In this document: piece after piece, positions 27,132-36,361 of the stretch
How positions within the stretch are numbered: position 1 is the stretch's first letter
How the letters are laid out: each line of letters begins with the position of its first letter
Assembly: GCA_904387305.1 (NCBI GenBank)
Contig: CAJFLB010000006.1
Span: 1 to 53,026 of the forward strand
DNA: 53,026 nucleotides
From: an uncultured Clostridia bacterium
GTDB taxonomy: Bacteria; Bacillota; Clostridia; TANB77; CAG-508
Direction of reading: 5' to 3'
The notes under the pieces: generated by a model
The model's input: only the letters and a program-made list of their open reading frames with translations
What the model was told of the DNA's origin: nothing
Database searches by the model: none
Program-made: the position numbers and the translations under genes

Positions 27132-27155
27132 CAGGGAGAAATCCCTGTTATTCTA
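27131..27155 (+). terminator. Terminator of the orphan gene
   Basis: GCAGGGA (27131-27137) pairs with TCCCTGT (27142-27148) around a GAAA tetraloop, followed by a T-rich tract. It overlaps the stop codon by one base. Confidence 0.75.
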
Positions 27156-27261
27156 TTATATACATATGTTTTTTATCATACATGTAATGAATGTTTTGTT
27201 CTATATTTTTTCCATTTAACCTAGAAATTATCCTTCACAAATGATATAATGCAAACAGAAA

Positions 27262-27316
27262 TGGGACTATTGGGACCAGGTCCATTTGGACCCATAAAAA
27301 ACGTCCCCAATGGGAC
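27262..27316. repeat. GGACC-A-GGTCC palindromic repeat, copy 4, with a GGGGAC-type tail
   Basis: One ~33-bp unit (TGGGACTATTGGGACC, then AGGTCCATTTGGACCCA, 27262-27294) is followed by ACGTCCCCAATGGGACA, which carries the complement of the GGGGACG motif of the other repeat family. It lies just upstream of the amylase ribosome binding site, inside its presumed leader. Confidence 0.8.
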
Positions 27317-27345
27317 ATGGAGATAAAGAAAGTAGGAAAAAATAA

Positions 27346-28785
27346 ATGAAAAAAATAAATGGAGTTATATTACAAGCATTTGAATGGTATTTGGAAACCA
27401 ATCAAAATTGGTGGAATACATTAGCGAATGAGGCAGAAAAATTAGCAGATATAGGAATTACAGCCTTATGGCTTCCACCAGCATATAAAGGTATTGGCGG
27501 AAAAGATGAGGTAGGGTATGGAGTTTATGACTTATATGATTTAGGAGAATTTGACCAAAAAGGAACCATAAAAACAAAATATGGTTCTAAAGATGAATAT
27601 CTAAATTGTATTATGACCTTAAAACAAGCAGGAATCGAAACTTATGCAGATATTGTGTTAAATCATAAAATGGGAGCAGATTTATTGCAAACCATTCCAG
27701 CAGAACAAGTAGATTGGGGAAATCATAATAATTTTATAGAAAATCAAGTGGTAAGGGTTGCTACTAAATTTACGTTTCCAGGAAGAAAACATAAATATTC
27801 TGATTTTGAATGGAATTGGACACATTTTGATGGAATCGATTATGATGATAAAACCAAAGAACATGCGATTTTTCGTTTTAAGGATAAAACTTGGAGTGGT
27901 GCTGTTGACGAGGAATTTGGGAATTATGATTACCTAATGGGAGCTGATTTGGATTTTAAAAATCCAGAAGTTGTTCAAGAATGTCTAGATTGGGGGAAAT
28001 GGTATTTAGATTTAACAAAAGTAGATGGTTTTCGTTTGGATGCAGTAAAACATATTGATGCGAATTTTTATAAAAATTGGATTAAAACACTAAGAGAACA
28101 AACAGAGGATGAATTATTTGCAGTAGGAGAATATTGGAGTGGAGACATTTCAAAATTACATAGATATATTACAGAAACAGAAGGGCAAATTTCTTTATTT
28201 GATGTACCTTTGCATTATAACTTATATAATGCTTCAAGAGATGAAAATTATGACTTAACGAAAATCCTAAATAATACATTAGTAAAAGAAAATTCAAGTA
28301 AATCGGTAACATTTGTAGATAATCATGATACACAACCAGGACAAAGTTTAGCAAGTTTTGTAGAAAGATGGTTTAAAATACCTGCATATACAATCACTCT
28401 ATTAAGAGATGAAGGATATCCATGTGTCTTCTGGGGAGATTTATATGGTATCAAACACGACAATATTGCACCAATTGAAGGTTTATCAACATTGATAGAT
28501 TTAAGAAAAGAAAAAGCATATGGAAAGCAAAATGATTATTTTGATCATCCAAATTGTATTGGCTGGACAAGAGAAGGAGATGCGGAACATATTAAATCTG
28601 GATTAGCAGTATTGATTGCGAATAAATTTGATGCAGAAAAAAGAATGTATATAGGAACACAATTTGCAGGAGAAAAATTTATAGATGCTATTGGTGGCTG
28701 TCAAGATGAAGTTATCATTGATAATGAAGGATATGGTATTTTTAAAGTAAAAGCAAAATCAGCTTCTGTTTGGATAAATGCGTAG
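27346..28785 (+). CDS. Cytoplasmic alpha-amylase (GH13)
   Basis: This enzyme hydrolyses alpha-1,4-glucans. It is an intracellular GH13_5-type enzyme of 479 residues with no signal peptide. The barrel starts GVILQAFEWY. Conserved region I is DIVLNHKMGAD, region II GFRLDAVKHI (nucleophile D232), region III VGEYW (acid/base E262) and region IV FVDNHDT (D328). The C-terminal beta domain ends KAKSASVWINA. It probably acts on stored or imported glucans together with the GH57 branching enzyme encoded 12 kb away. The start is preceded by AAAGTAGGAAA, a weak ribosome binding site. A palindromic repeat lies in its leader. Confidence 0.94.
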   Translation: MKKINGVILQAFEWYLETNQNWWNTLANEAEKLADIGITALWLPPAYKGIGGKDEVGYGVYDLYDLGEFDQKGTIKTKYGSKDEYLNCIMTLKQAGIETYADIVLNHKMGADLLQTIPAEQVDWGNHNNFIENQVVRVATKFTFPGRKHKYSDFEWNWTHFDGIDYDDKTKEHAIFRFKDKTWSGAVDEEFGNYDYLMGADLDFKNPEVVQECLDWGKWYLDLTKVDGFRLDAVKHIDANFYKNWIKTLREQTEDELFAVGEYWSGDISKLHRYITETEGQISLFDVPLHYNLYNASRDENYDLTKILNNTLVKENSSKSVTFVDNHDTQPGQSLASFVERWFKIPAYTITLLRDEGYPCVFWGDLYGIKHDNIAPIEGLSTLIDLRKEKAYGKQNDYFDHPNCIGWTREGDAEHIKSGLAVLIANKFDAEKRMYIGTQFAGEKFIDAIGGCQDEVIIDNEGYGIFKVKAKSASVWINA

Positions 28786-28909
28786 TTTTTAAGATTTGAC
28801 ATCTCACCTACAAAAATACCAAAGTTTAAAATATAGTTTGGGTAGAAAAATAATCAGTTATGTGATATAATGTAGCAAATTACATAGAAGAAATAAAAAG
28901 GAGAAAGTA

Positions 28910-29662
28910 ATGCCTAAATTTTTTGTGACAACTAATCAAATTGAAGGAAAAAACATTATTATACAAAATGAAGATGTAAATCATATAAAAAATGTTCTAA
29001 GAGCAAAAATAGATGATACAATAGATATATGTGATAGTATAACTTCTAAAAACTATATCTGTAAGATAGAACAAATAGAAGACAAACATATTTATTGCCA
29101 TATTGTTGAAGAAATTGAGTCTCATGTAGAATCTCATATACAAGTCAGTATTTTTCAAGGATTACCAAAAGCAGATAAGATGGAATTGGTTATCCAAAAA
29201 TCAGTAGAGTTAGGTGCATATGATATTACACCAGTGGAAATGAAAAGATGTGTCGTAAAATTAAATGAAAAAGATAAAATAAAGAAAATACAAAGGTGGC
29301 AAAAAATATCTGAAGGTGCTGCAAAACAGTCTGGAAGAGATAGAATTCCTATAATTAAGCCAATTGTGAATATCAATACATTGTGCAAAAACATGAAAGA
29401 ATATGATTTAGTATTAGTGGCATATGAAAATGAAAAAATAAATACATTAAAACAGGAATTAAAAAAAGTAAAACAAGATAAAAATAAAGAACTAAAAATA
29501 GCTGTTATTATAGGACCAGAAGGTGGAATAGATAAAGAAGAAATCGTGAAATTCGAAGAACAAAATGCGAAAATTATTACATTAGGAAATAGAATATTAA
29601 GAACAGAAACTGTTGCTTTAAATATGTTGAGTATAATTATGTATGAATTAGAGATGGATTGA
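28910..29662 (+). CDS. rsmE: 16S rRNA (uracil1498-N3)-methyltransferase RsmE
   Basis: RsmE methylates N3 of U1498 in 16S rRNA using S-adenosylmethionine and has a SPOUT (trefoil-knot) fold. The N-terminal PUA-like part contains HIKNVLRAK. The catalytic domain has GLPKADKMELVIQKSVELGA, RWQKISEGAAKQSGRDRIP, VIIGPEGGIDKEEI and the knot LGNRILRTETVALNMLSII. The length of 250 residues is normal. AAAGGAGAAAG precedes the ATG, and a perfect TATAAT lies at 28866-28871. prmA, often its upstream partner in Firmicutes, is absent here. Confidence 0.95.
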   Translation: MPKFFVTTNQIEGKNIIIQNEDVNHIKNVLRAKIDDTIDICDSITSKNYICKIEQIEDKHIYCHIVEEIESHVESHIQVSIFQGLPKADKMELVIQKSVELGAYDITPVEMKRCVVKLNEKDKIKKIQRWQKISEGAAKQSGRDRIPIIKPIVNINTLCKNMKEYDLVLVAYENEKINTLKQELKKVKQDKNKELKIAVIIGPEGGIDKEEIVKFEEQNAKIITLGNRILRTETVALNMLSIIMYELEMD

Positions 29663-29685
29663 AAAGTAATTACAATTTTGGTGGC

Positions 29686-29793
29686 TTATTTTTCAGCTAC
29701 TGTATACTGACCTTGTAATATGCAAAGAGCCTTAACAAGCTCAGCATAGCCCAAATTTAATTCTTCTGCAATCAAACATTGTATATTAGAAAG
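29686..29793 (-). other. Possible gene remnant (C-terminal coding fragment)
   Basis: On the minus strand one frame reads sensibly for about 30 codons before a TAA at 29686: LIAEELNLGYAELVKALCIL, then QGQYTVAEK. It has no start codon or ribosome binding site in this space, and its upstream end runs into the 5' end of the next gene. It may be the tail of a lost gene or a chance open stretch. It is G+C-richer than the surroundings. Confidence 0.25.
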
Positions 29794-29803
29794 AGAGGCA
29801 AAG

Positions 29804-30724
29804 ATGAAAAAAGAGAAGGCAAAAGTTGAAAATAAAAATACAATAGAAAAAGAAAATAAAACTAATAAAACTGATGAAGTATTGATACAAGAAACGGAAA
29901 AGAAAAAAGTTCCAAAACAAGTTTCTCAAGAAATATTAAAAAAGATATTCAAAAATTTAATATTAGCAATTGTGGTTATGATATATTTTATTTCTTGTAA
30001 TATAGTATATACACAATTAGAATGGAATCAAATGGAGATAATAACAAAAGCAGTTTCTGGGGTCTTTTTGCTAGCAAGTATTATTATGCTAGAATTTGCT
30101 TATAAAAGAGATAGTGGAACTTTAACAATGACTGCTATAGAATTATTAGTGTTATCTATCCATGCATTATTTATAGATCATGTTGTTACAATATATCAGT
30201 TTGATTTTAGAACCTATTTAATAACATCATCATATGTATTTGCGATATACTATGTGTTAAAATCGACTGTTATTTATACAAGAGCTAGAACGAAATACTT
30301 GAAGAGTCTTAGTGACATATCAGAAATTGTAAAAGATGAACCAGTAATAAAAGAAGCGAAAAAAAGAAAAGAAGAACCAATTGCAGAAACAGAAGAACAG
30401 ATAGAGGCAGAAAAAGAGGATAAAAAGCCAAAAAAGAAAGCTATGGGAAAGAAGAAGAGAAGTAAAAAAATAGATGACAAGAATGTTAAAAAAGAAAATA
30501 TAAGAGAAAATCAAAACGAGAAAAAACAAAGAGGCAAAGAAAAAAACACAGAAAGTGAGCAAAAACAGAAACAAAACAGAAAAAAAGAAAGTAAAGAAAC
30601 AAACAATAGGAAAAAAGAAAAAGTAATAGAAACCAATATAAAAGAGAAAATAGAAGAACAAAAAAATTCTAAAACTAAAAAGAAAGCAAAACAGAATAAA
30701 GAAGAAAAAACTAAGAGTGAATAG
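29804..30724 (+). CDS. Membrane protein with highly charged Lys/Glu tail
   Basis: The function is unknown. A charged, Lys/Glu-rich N terminus (1-50) is followed by about four hydrophobic segments (about 52-70, 80-100, 106-128 and 138-155). A cytoplasmic C-terminal tail of roughly 145 residues follows, made almost entirely of Lys, Glu, Asn and Gln. The tail is low-complexity and its boundaries evolve fast, so database matches would mostly reflect composition. AGAGAGGCAAAG precedes the ATG. It lies between rsmE and yicC and could be co-transcribed with yicC, 55 bases downstream. Confidence 0.7.
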   Translation: MKKEKAKVENKNTIEKENKTNKTDEVLIQETEKKKVPKQVSQEILKKIFKNLILAIVVMIYFISCNIVYTQLEWNQMEIITKAVSGVFLLASIIMLEFAYKRDSGTLTMTAIELLVLSIHALFIDHVVTIYQFDFRTYLITSSYVFAIYYVLKSTVIYTRARTKYLKSLSDISEIVKDEPVIKEAKKRKEEPIAETEEQIEAEKEDKKPKKKAMGKKKRSKKIDDKNVKKENIRENQNEKKQRGKEKNTESEQKQKQNRKKESKETNNRKKEKVIETNIKEKIEEQKNSKTKKKAKQNKEEKTKSE

Positions 30725-30779
30725 TAAGAAGAAAAAAGTGTAAAAAAGTAATAAATTTGAGAAAGGAACGTAGCAAAAA

Positions 30780-31655
30780 ATGATTAAAAGTATGACTGGT
30801 TATGGGAAATCAAATATGTCAAAAAATTTAAGGGAATATCAAGTGGAAGTAAAAAGTGTAAATCACAGATATTTAGATGTTTCCATAAAAATGCCTAGAA
30901 GTTTAAGTTATCTAGAAGAAGAAATCAAGAAAGTTGTTTCAGCAAAGATAGCAAGAGGAAAGGTGGATGTATTTATTACATTTAATAATAATTCTTTAGA
31001 GGGTAGAGATATTAAAATTAATACAGAAATTGCTAGAATGTATATCAAAGAATTAAGAGATTTAGCAGAATCAGAAGGAATTGTAGCTGATATTCCAGTA
31101 ACAGAAATTTCTAAATTACCAGATGTGTTAACTATTGAAAATAATCAAGATGATGAAACCATAAAAAATGAATTGATTGAAGTAACCAACAAAGCAATCG
31201 AAAATTTAGTGGGAATGAGAAAAGTAGAAGGAGAGAAGATTGCACAGGATTTATTATTAAGAATACAAGATATAGAAGAAAAAGTAAAAAAAATATCTTC
31301 ACTTTCTACTGGACTTATTGAAGAATATGTAGTAAAATTAAATACGAGGATAAAAGAATTGTTACAAGACAAAGTAATAGATGAGGCGAGATTAGCGCAA
31401 GAAGTGGTTATCTATGCTGATAAATGCTCTATAGAAGAAGAAGTAACAAGATTAAATAGCCATGTATATCAATTTCGAGAATTATTAAATAGCAATGAGA
31501 CAGTGGGAAAGAAATTAGATTTTATGATTCAAGAAATGAATCGAGAAACAAATACCATTGGCTCAAAAGCAAATAATTTAGAAATTACAAATGAAGTTAT
31601 CAATATGAAAACACAATTAGAAAATATAAGAGAACAAGTACAAAATATAGAGTAA
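30780..31655 (+). CDS. yicC: YicC family endoribonuclease
   Basis: This YicC/YloC-type protein belongs to a family with endoribonuclease activity that is linked to stationary-phase stress. The N-terminal signature MIKSMTGYGKSN and KSVNHRYLDVSIKMPR are typical. The C-terminal DUF1732 part has KLDFMIQEMNRETNTIGSKA and ends in a helical region. The length of 291 residues is normal. AGAAAGGAACG precedes the start. It opens the conserved yicC-remA-gmk/rpoZ cluster of Firmicutes; remA follows after 15 bases. Confidence 0.94.
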   Translation: MIKSMTGYGKSNMSKNLREYQVEVKSVNHRYLDVSIKMPRSLSYLEEEIKKVVSAKIARGKVDVFITFNNNSLEGRDIKINTEIARMYIKELRDLAESEGIVADIPVTEISKLPDVLTIENNQDDETIKNELIEVTNKAIENLVGMRKVEGEKIAQDLLLRIQDIEEKVKKISSLSTGLIEEYVVKLNTRIKELLQDKVIDEARLAQEVVIYADKCSIEEEVTRLNSHVYQFRELLNSNETVGKKLDFMIQEMNRETNTIGSKANNLEITNEVINMKTQLENIREQVQNIE

Positions 31656-31670
31656 GAAGGGAATGATTTT

Positions 31671-31925
31671 ATGCAATTAGTAAATATTGGATTTGGAAAT
31701 ATTGTGTCAGCAGAAAGAATTGTAGCAATTGTCAGTCCAGAATCAGCACCAATCAAAAGATTAATACAAGAAGCAAAAGATAATAAAACAGCAGTAGATG
31801 CAACTTATGGAAGAAGGACAAGAGCTGTATTAATTATGGACTCAGGACATGTTATTTTATCAGCTGTACAACCAGAAACAGTTGGAGGAAGAATTGATAA
31901 AGACATTTCACAAGAAGAAAATTAG
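31671..31925 (+). CDS. remA: RemA/DUF370 family regulator
   Basis: RemA is a small DNA-binding protein that activates extracellular-matrix and osmoprotection genes in Bacillus; its targets in clostridia are less clear. The 84-residue sequence has the conserved start [20 protein letters not shown], then [36 protein letters not shown] and LSAVQPETV. It is complete. It sits in its conserved place between yicC and the gmk/rpoZ pair, and AAGGGAATG precedes the ATG. Confidence 0.93.
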   Translation: MQLVNIGFGNIVSAERIVAIVSPESAPIKRLIQEAKDNKTAVDATYGRRTRAVLIMDSGHVILSAVQPETVGGRIDKDISQEEN

Positions 31926-31989
31926 ATTATGAAAAATTTTAGAAATTAACATTTTGGCTAAAGACTAAAAAAGAAAGGAAATGATAAAA

Positions 31990-32181
31990 ATGATAGTAAA
32001 ACCTAGTGTTTCAGAATTACTTACAAAAGCAAATAATCGATATGAATTAGTAATTGCAACAGCTAGAAGAGCAAGACAAATTGCTTCTGGTGCAACACCT
32101 TTAGTAGAAACTAAAGAAGAATCACCAGTAACAATAGCTGCTATTGAAATTGCAGAAGGGAAGGTTGCTATAGAATGTTAG
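31990..32181 (+). CDS. rpoZ: RNA polymerase omega subunit
   Basis: Omega helps assemble RNA polymerase by holding the beta-prime subunit. The conserved core is SVSELLTKANNRYELVIATA, RRARQIASGA and a C-terminal AAIEIAEGKVAIE. The frame opens at 31981, but AAAGGA at 31974-31979 is too close to it, so I choose the ATG at 31990 (63 residues). Its stop overlaps the gmk start by seven bases, implying translational coupling. The order rpoZ then gmk is the reverse of the usual Bacillus/Clostridium order. Confidence 0.92.
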   Translation: MIVKPSVSELLTKANNRYELVIATARRARQIASGATPLVETKEESPVTIAAIEIAEGKVAIEC

Positions 32182-32768
32182 TCATATTATCTGGAGTAGC
32201 AGGCGCAGGAAAAGATACCATAAAAAAAGAACTAATTAAACGAATGGAAAATGTAGAATCACTTCCTTCATATACTTCAAGACCAATCCGTGAGGGAGAT
32301 GTAGAAGGAGGAACATATCATTTTATTTCAAAAGAAGAATTTGAAAAAATGATAGAAAAAGAAGAATTTTATGAATATGATATTCATCATAATCAATATT
32401 ATGGAACTTCTAGAAAATTATTAAATGATAAAATAAAAAGTGGAAAAATTATTGTAAAAGATATTGATGTTAATGGAACAGAACATTTAAAAGAATTGTT
32501 AGGAAACGACACAAAAGTTGTTACCATATTTTTGCGTGTTCCTAAAGAAGAATTAAAACATCGATTAGAAAATAGAATAGACAAGCCAAGCCCACAAGAA
32601 ATCATATTACGTTTAAATCGTTTTGATTATGAAGAATCTAGAATTAATTTATATGATTATGTTTTAAAAAATAATGATTTAGAAAAAACTGTACAAATTA
32701 TTATGACAATTATAGAAAATGAAATGAGATTGGAACAAGAACAAAAAACAGAGTGCAACAAAATCTAA
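32175..32768 (+). CDS. gmk: Guanylate kinase
   Basis: This enzyme phosphorylates GMP to GDP with ATP. The P-loop is SGVAGAGKDT at residues 5-14, slightly unusual where most have GPSGAGKST. The GMP-binding signature LPSYTSRPIREGDVEGGTYH is intact, as are the GMP-site acid YEYDIHHNQYYGTS and the lid region near RLENR. The length of 197 residues is normal. It starts inside the end of rpoZ (ATGTTAG), so the two are coupled. coaBC and priA, which normally follow in Firmicutes, are absent. Confidence 0.94.
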   Translation: MLVILSGVAGAGKDTIKKELIKRMENVESLPSYTSRPIREGDVEGGTYHFISKEEFEKMIEKEEFYEYDIHHNQYYGTSRKLLNDKIKSGKIIVKDIDVNGTEHLKELLGNDTKVVTIFLRVPKEELKHRLENRIDKPSPQEIILRLNRFDYEESRINLYDYVLKNNDLEKTVQIIMTIIENEMRLEQEQKTECNKI

Positions 32769-32856
32769 ATTAGACAATCCTATTATAAATATACAAAAAA
32801 TAAGCATGAATAGAAATATTTGTGTTTATTTTTTTAATTCTAGAAAATCAAAAAAC

Positions 32857-32885
32857 TTGACATAATTTTAAATATATTATAAAAT
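32857..32885 (+). promoter_or_regulatory. Strong candidate promoter of the 84-residue orphan
   Basis: A perfect TTGACA (32857-32862) and TAAAAT (32880-32885) have a 17-base spacer. Transcription would start about 45 bases before the start codon. Confidence 0.7.
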
Positions 32886-32935
32886 TGCTTTAGTAACTGT
32901 AGTATAGACTTAAGAGATATCTTAAGGAGGGCAAG

Positions 32936-33190
32936 ATGAAGTTAAAAATGAAAAACCCATCAAAATGGGGAAGACACTGCTTGAAAAAGCAAGCGAAGTC
33001 CTATGGACTAAAGTACAAGTATGATGAAGAAAGGCGGATAGCCTGGATAAAGTCAAAGGATAAAGATCTTCTTGAGGCAATCTTGTATAAAGTGTGTATG
33101 CAGATTGATGATGAGGAAGACGGAACTTTTGACACATCCCATTTTGAGGACTTTGAGGACTTTGAGGACTTAGAAGACTTATATGACTAG
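32936..33190 (+). CDS. Small orphan protein with acidic tandem-repeat tail (84 aa)
   Basis: I do not recognise this protein. It has two halves: a basic one (KLKMKNPSKWGRHCLKKQAK, with W and Y residues) and an acidic tail of HFEDFEDFEDLEDLYD built from a 9-bp tandem repeat. AAGGAGG (32924-32930) lies five bases before the ATG. A consensus promoter and a textbook terminator surround it, so it is very likely expressed as a single gene. Codon use is unlike the neighbours, with AGG, CGG (33035-33037), CTT and GCC. The charge split suggests self-association or binding to a basic partner, but that is inference. Confidence 0.78.
   Translation: MKLKMKNPSKWGRHCLKKQAKSYGLKYKYDEERRIAWIKSKDKDLLEAILYKVCMQIDDEEDGTFDTSHFEDFEDFEDLEDLYD
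33146..33181 (+). repeat. 9-bp tandem repeat, four copies, in coding sequence
   Basis: Two exact copies of GAGGACTTT are followed by GAGGACTTA and GAAGACTTA. They encode the EDF/EDL repeats at the end of the orphan protein. Such a repeat can change copy number by slippage without breaking the frame. Confidence 0.9.
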
Positions 33191-33197
33191 TTCTCAG

Positions 33198-33233
33198 ACA
33201 GAGCAAACGATAAAAAACGTTTGCTCTGTTTTT
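33198..33233 (+). terminator. Rho-independent terminator of the small orphan
   Basis: A perfect 12-bp stem (ACAGAGCAAACG, 33198-33209, with 33218-33229) and an A-rich loop are followed by TTTTT. Confidence 0.93.
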
Positions 33234-33281
33234 AAAATTTATTTCTTAATAATTTTTAAAATTAAATAATAAAGCAAACTC

Positions 33282-33310
33282 TTGTTTTTATTAAGAAAAT
33301 ATAGTATAAT
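33282..33310 (+). promoter_or_regulatory. Candidate promoter of uvrA
   Basis: TTGTTT (33282-33287) and TATAAT (33305-33310) have a 17-base spacer. No GAAC...GTTC LexA-type operator is visible around it. Confidence 0.55.
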
Positions 33311-33380
33311 GTGACTGAATTTTCAATTTGTATATGTAAAACAAAGAAACAAATATAAACATAAAAATGTGGGGGAATAA

Positions 33381-36215
33381 ATGATGAATGACAAAATTAT
33401 CATAAAGGGTGCAAAAGAACATAATTTAAAAAATATAAATTTAGAAATACCAAGAGATAAATTGGTAGTTGTTACAGGACTATCTGGTTCTGGAAAATCT
33501 AGTTTAGCATTTGATACTTTATATGCAGAAGGACAAAGAAGATATGTAGAAAGTTTGTCATCTTATGCTAGACAATTCTTAGGATTAATGGAAAAACCAG
33601 ATGTAGAAAGTATAGAAGGATTATCACCAGCGATTTCTATAGATCAAAAAACAACTTCAAAAAATCCTCGTTCAACAGTAGGGACGGTTACAGAAATTTA
33701 TGATTATATTCGTTTGTTATATGCTAGAATTGGTGTGCCATATTGTCCAAATTGTGGAAAGAAAATAGAAAAACAAACTATTGATCAGATTGTAGATAAT
33801 ATTATGGAATTAGAAGAAGGAACAAGAATCCAAGTATTGGCACCAGTGGTTAGAGGAAGAAAAGGAGAATATACAAAACAATTAGAAGAATTCCAAAAAG
33901 AAGGATTTGTTAGAGTTCGAATTGATGGAGAGCTGTATGAACTTTCTGATGACATTGATTTAGATAGAAAGAAAAAACACAATATTGAATTAGTGGTAGA
34001 TAGATTGGTAATCAAACCAGAAATTTTAAGTAGATTAACAGAGTCAGTAGAGATTGCTTTAAAACATGCGAATCAATTGGTATTAATTGATGCAGTGGGT
34101 AAAGGAGAAAAATTATATAGTTGTAATTATGCTTGTCCTGATTGTGGTTTTAGTTTTCCAGAATTAACCCCTAGAATGTTTTCATTTAATAATCCAATGG
34201 GCGCTTGTCCAACATGTACAGGAATAGGTTATTTAATGAAAATGGATGAAGATTTAATTATTCCAGATAAAAACAAAACATTATATGATGGTATAAAAGC
34301 CTTTGGTTCAAGCACTATGAAAAAAGGTGACACCATGGCAAAAATGTATTTTGAAAGCATTGGAAAACATTATGGAATTGATATAAGAGGAAAGAAAATT
34401 AAAGAGTTACCTAGAAGTTTTATGGAAAAAATATTGTATGGTACAGGTGATGAAGAAATTGATTTTGAATATACATCACCAGCAGGTGTTAGAAGATTTA
34501 AAGCACCTTTTGAAGGAGTACTTCCAACATTAGATAGACGTCATAATGAAACAAAATCACAAGGAATGCGTGATTTTTATGAAATGTATATGAGTAATTC
34601 TCCATGTTATTCATGTCATGGAGCAAGATTAAAACCAGAAATCTTGTCTATAAAAGTGGGAGACAAAAACATTAATGAATTAACAGCCATGTCTATCAAT
34701 CAAATCAAAGATTATTTGGACAATTTACAATTAAATAAAACAGAAGCCATGATTTCAGATTTGATTTTAAAAGAAATTCATCAAAGATTACAATTTTTAA
34801 TAGATGTAGGATTAGAATATTTAACATTATCAAGAAGTGCAGGAACTTTATCAGGAGGAGAAGCACAAAGAATTAGACTTGCTACACAAATTGGTTCTGG
34901 TTTAACAGGTGTATTATATATCTTAGATGAACCAAGTATTGGATTACATCAAAGAGATAATGATAGATTGTTGGCTACCTTAAAAAAATTAAGAGATTTG
35001 GGAAATACCTTACTTGTGGTAGAACATGATGAAGATACCATGTATGCAGCAGATCAAGTCATTGACATAGGACCAGGAGCAGGAACTCATGGTGGACAAG
35101 TTATGGCACAAGGAACTGCTGAAGAAATTAAACAAGTAGAGAACTCTATTACAGGAAAATATTTAAGTGGAAGATTAAAAATTCCAGTGCCACAAAAAAG
35201 AAGAAAACATACCAAATCAAAGGTGATTGAAGTACAAGGTGCCACAGAAAACAACTTAAAAAATATTAGTGTTAAATTTCCATTAGGTGTATTTACTTGT
35301 GTCACAGGTGTATCAGGTTCAGGTAAATCTACATTGGTAAATGAAGTACTATATAAAACGATTGCAAAAGAATTAAATGGTTCTAATGAAAAACCAGGAA
35401 AATGTAAAGGGATTAAAGGAATTAATCAAATTGACAAAATTATTAATATAGATCAATCACCAATTGGAAGAACACCACGTTCAAATCCTGCGACATATAC
35501 AGGTGTATTTGATTTAATCAGAGATATTTTTGCTGAAACAGAAGAAGCGAAATTGAGAGGATATCAAAAAGGAAGATTTAGCTTCAATGTACCAGGTGGA
35601 AGATGCGAGAGCTGTAATGGTGATGGTGTGCATAAAATTGAAATGCATTTCTTGCCAGACATTTATGTACCTTGTGAAGTGTGTAAAGGAAAGAGATATA
35701 ATAGAGAAACATTAGAGGTAAAATATAAAGGGAAAACAATTGCAGATGTGTTAGATATGACAGTTGAAGAGGCTTTACAATTTTTTGATAAAATCCCAAG
35801 AATCAAACAAAAAATTCAAACCTTATATGATGTAGGATTAAGTTATATCAAATTAGGACAACCATCAACAACCTTATCAGGAGGAGAAGCACAAAGAGTA
35901 AAATTAGCAACAGAATTGTCTAAAAAGGCAACAGGAAAAACCTTATATATTTTAGATGAACCAACAACAGGACTTCATATAGCAGATGTTCATAAATTGG
36001 TGGATATTTTGCAAAGATTAGTAGATACAGGAAATACCATTATTGTGATTGAACATAATTTAGATTTAATCAAAACTTGTGACCATATTATTGATTTAGG
36101 TCCAGAAGGTGGAGACAATGGTGGTGAAATAATTGCTGTTGGAACACCTGAACAAGTTTGCTTAAATGAGAAAAGTTATACAGGTAAATTTTTAAAAAAA
36201 TATTTAGAAAAATAA
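33381..36215 (+). CDS. uvrA: Excinuclease ABC subunit UvrA
   Basis: UvrA finds bulky DNA lesions and loads UvrB in nucleotide excision repair. It has two ABC-type ATPase modules. Walker A motifs are GLSGSGKSS near residue 32 and GVSGSGKST near 647. Signatures LSGGEAQRI and LSGGEAQRV each precede an ILDEP Walker B. Three zinc modules are visible (CPNCGKK near 122; CPDCGFS and CPTCTG near 253-280; CESCNGDG and [10 protein letters not shown] near 742-768). The length of 944 residues is normal. The ribosome binding site is GGGGG-like. uvrB, usually just upstream in Firmicutes, is not here; a small orphan gene takes that place. Confidence 0.97.
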   Translation: MMNDKIIIKGAKEHNLKNINLEIPRDKLVVVTGLSGSGKSSLAFDTLYAEGQRRYVESLSSYARQFLGLMEKPDVESIEGLSPAISIDQKTTSKNPRSTVGTVTEIYDYIRLLYARIGVPYCPNCGKKIEKQTIDQIVDNIMELEEGTRIQVLAPVVRGRKGEYTKQLEEFQKEGFVRVRIDGELYELSDDIDLDRKKKHNIELVVDRLVIKPEILSRLTESVEIALKHANQLVLIDAVGKGEKLYSCNYACPDCGFSFPELTPRMFSFNNPMGACPTCTGIGYLMKMDEDLIIPDKNKTLYDGIKAFGSSTMKKGDTMAKMYFESIGKHYGIDIRGKKIKELPRSFMEKILYGTGDEEIDFEYTSPAGVRRFKAPFEGVLPTLDRRHNETKSQGMRDFYEMYMSNSPCYSCHGARLKPEILSIKVGDKNINELTAMSINQIKDYLDNLQLNKTEAMISDLILKEIHQRLQFLIDVGLEYLTLSRSAGTLSGGEAQRIRLATQIGSGLTGVLYILDEPSIGLHQRDNDRLLATLKKLRDLGNTLLVVEHDEDTMYAADQVIDIGPGAGTHGGQVMAQGTAEEIKQVENSITGKYLSGRLKIPVPQKRRKHTKSKVIEVQGATENNLKNISVKFPLGVFTCVTGVSGSGKSTLVNEVLYKTIAKELNGSNEKPGKCKGIKGINQIDKIINIDQSPIGRTPRSNPATYTGVFDLIRDIFAETEEAKLRGYQKGRFSFNVPGGRCESCNGDGVHKIEMHFLPDIYVPCEVCKGKRYNRETLEVKYKGKTIADVLDMTVEEALQFFDKIPRIKQKIQTLYDVGLSYIKLGQPSTTLSGGEAQRVKLATELSKKATGKTLYILDEPTTGLHIADVHKLVDILQRLVDTGNTIIVIEHNLDLIKTCDHIIDLGPEGGDNGGEIIAVGTPEQVCLNEKSYTGKFLKKYLEK

Positions 36216-36225
36216 AAAAGAATAT

Positions 36226-36261
36226 AGAGCTTTAGGGAATTATCCTTAGAGTTCTTTTTTT
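36226..36261 (+). terminator. Terminator of uvrA
   Basis: AGAGCTTTAGGG pairs with CCTTAGAGTTCT allowing G-U pairs and is followed by TTTTTTT. Confidence 0.75.
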
Positions 36262-36316
36262 GATTTTATAAAAGAATAAATTTAAAAATTTTACAAATAA
36301 TAAACACGATATATGA

Positions 36317-36345
36317 TGAACTTTGAAGAATATTTTTAAAGTTCA
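36317..36345. promoter_or_regulatory. Spaced inverted repeat upstream of gpr
   Basis: Perfect 8-base arms TGAACTTT and AAAGTTCA are separated by 13 bases and end just before the gpr ribosome binding site. It could be an operator or a hairpin that affects translation; no regulator can be named. Confidence 0.4.
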
Positions 36346-36361
36346 AAGAAAGGAGAATTTT

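Noticed and set aside
27131..27345. Riboswitch in the space before the amylase gene
   Set aside because: The only structure is a terminator and a dispersed palindromic repeat; no conserved aptamer pattern was seen.
30320..30661. Phe/Leu-rich frame opposite the Lys/Glu-rich tail
   Set aside because: It is the complement of Lys and Glu codons and so appears by chance as a hydrophobic protein.
32922..33206. 94-codon frame opposite the small acidic orphan
   Set aside because: It overlaps the sense gene, which has promoter, ribosome binding site and terminator; the antisense frame has none.
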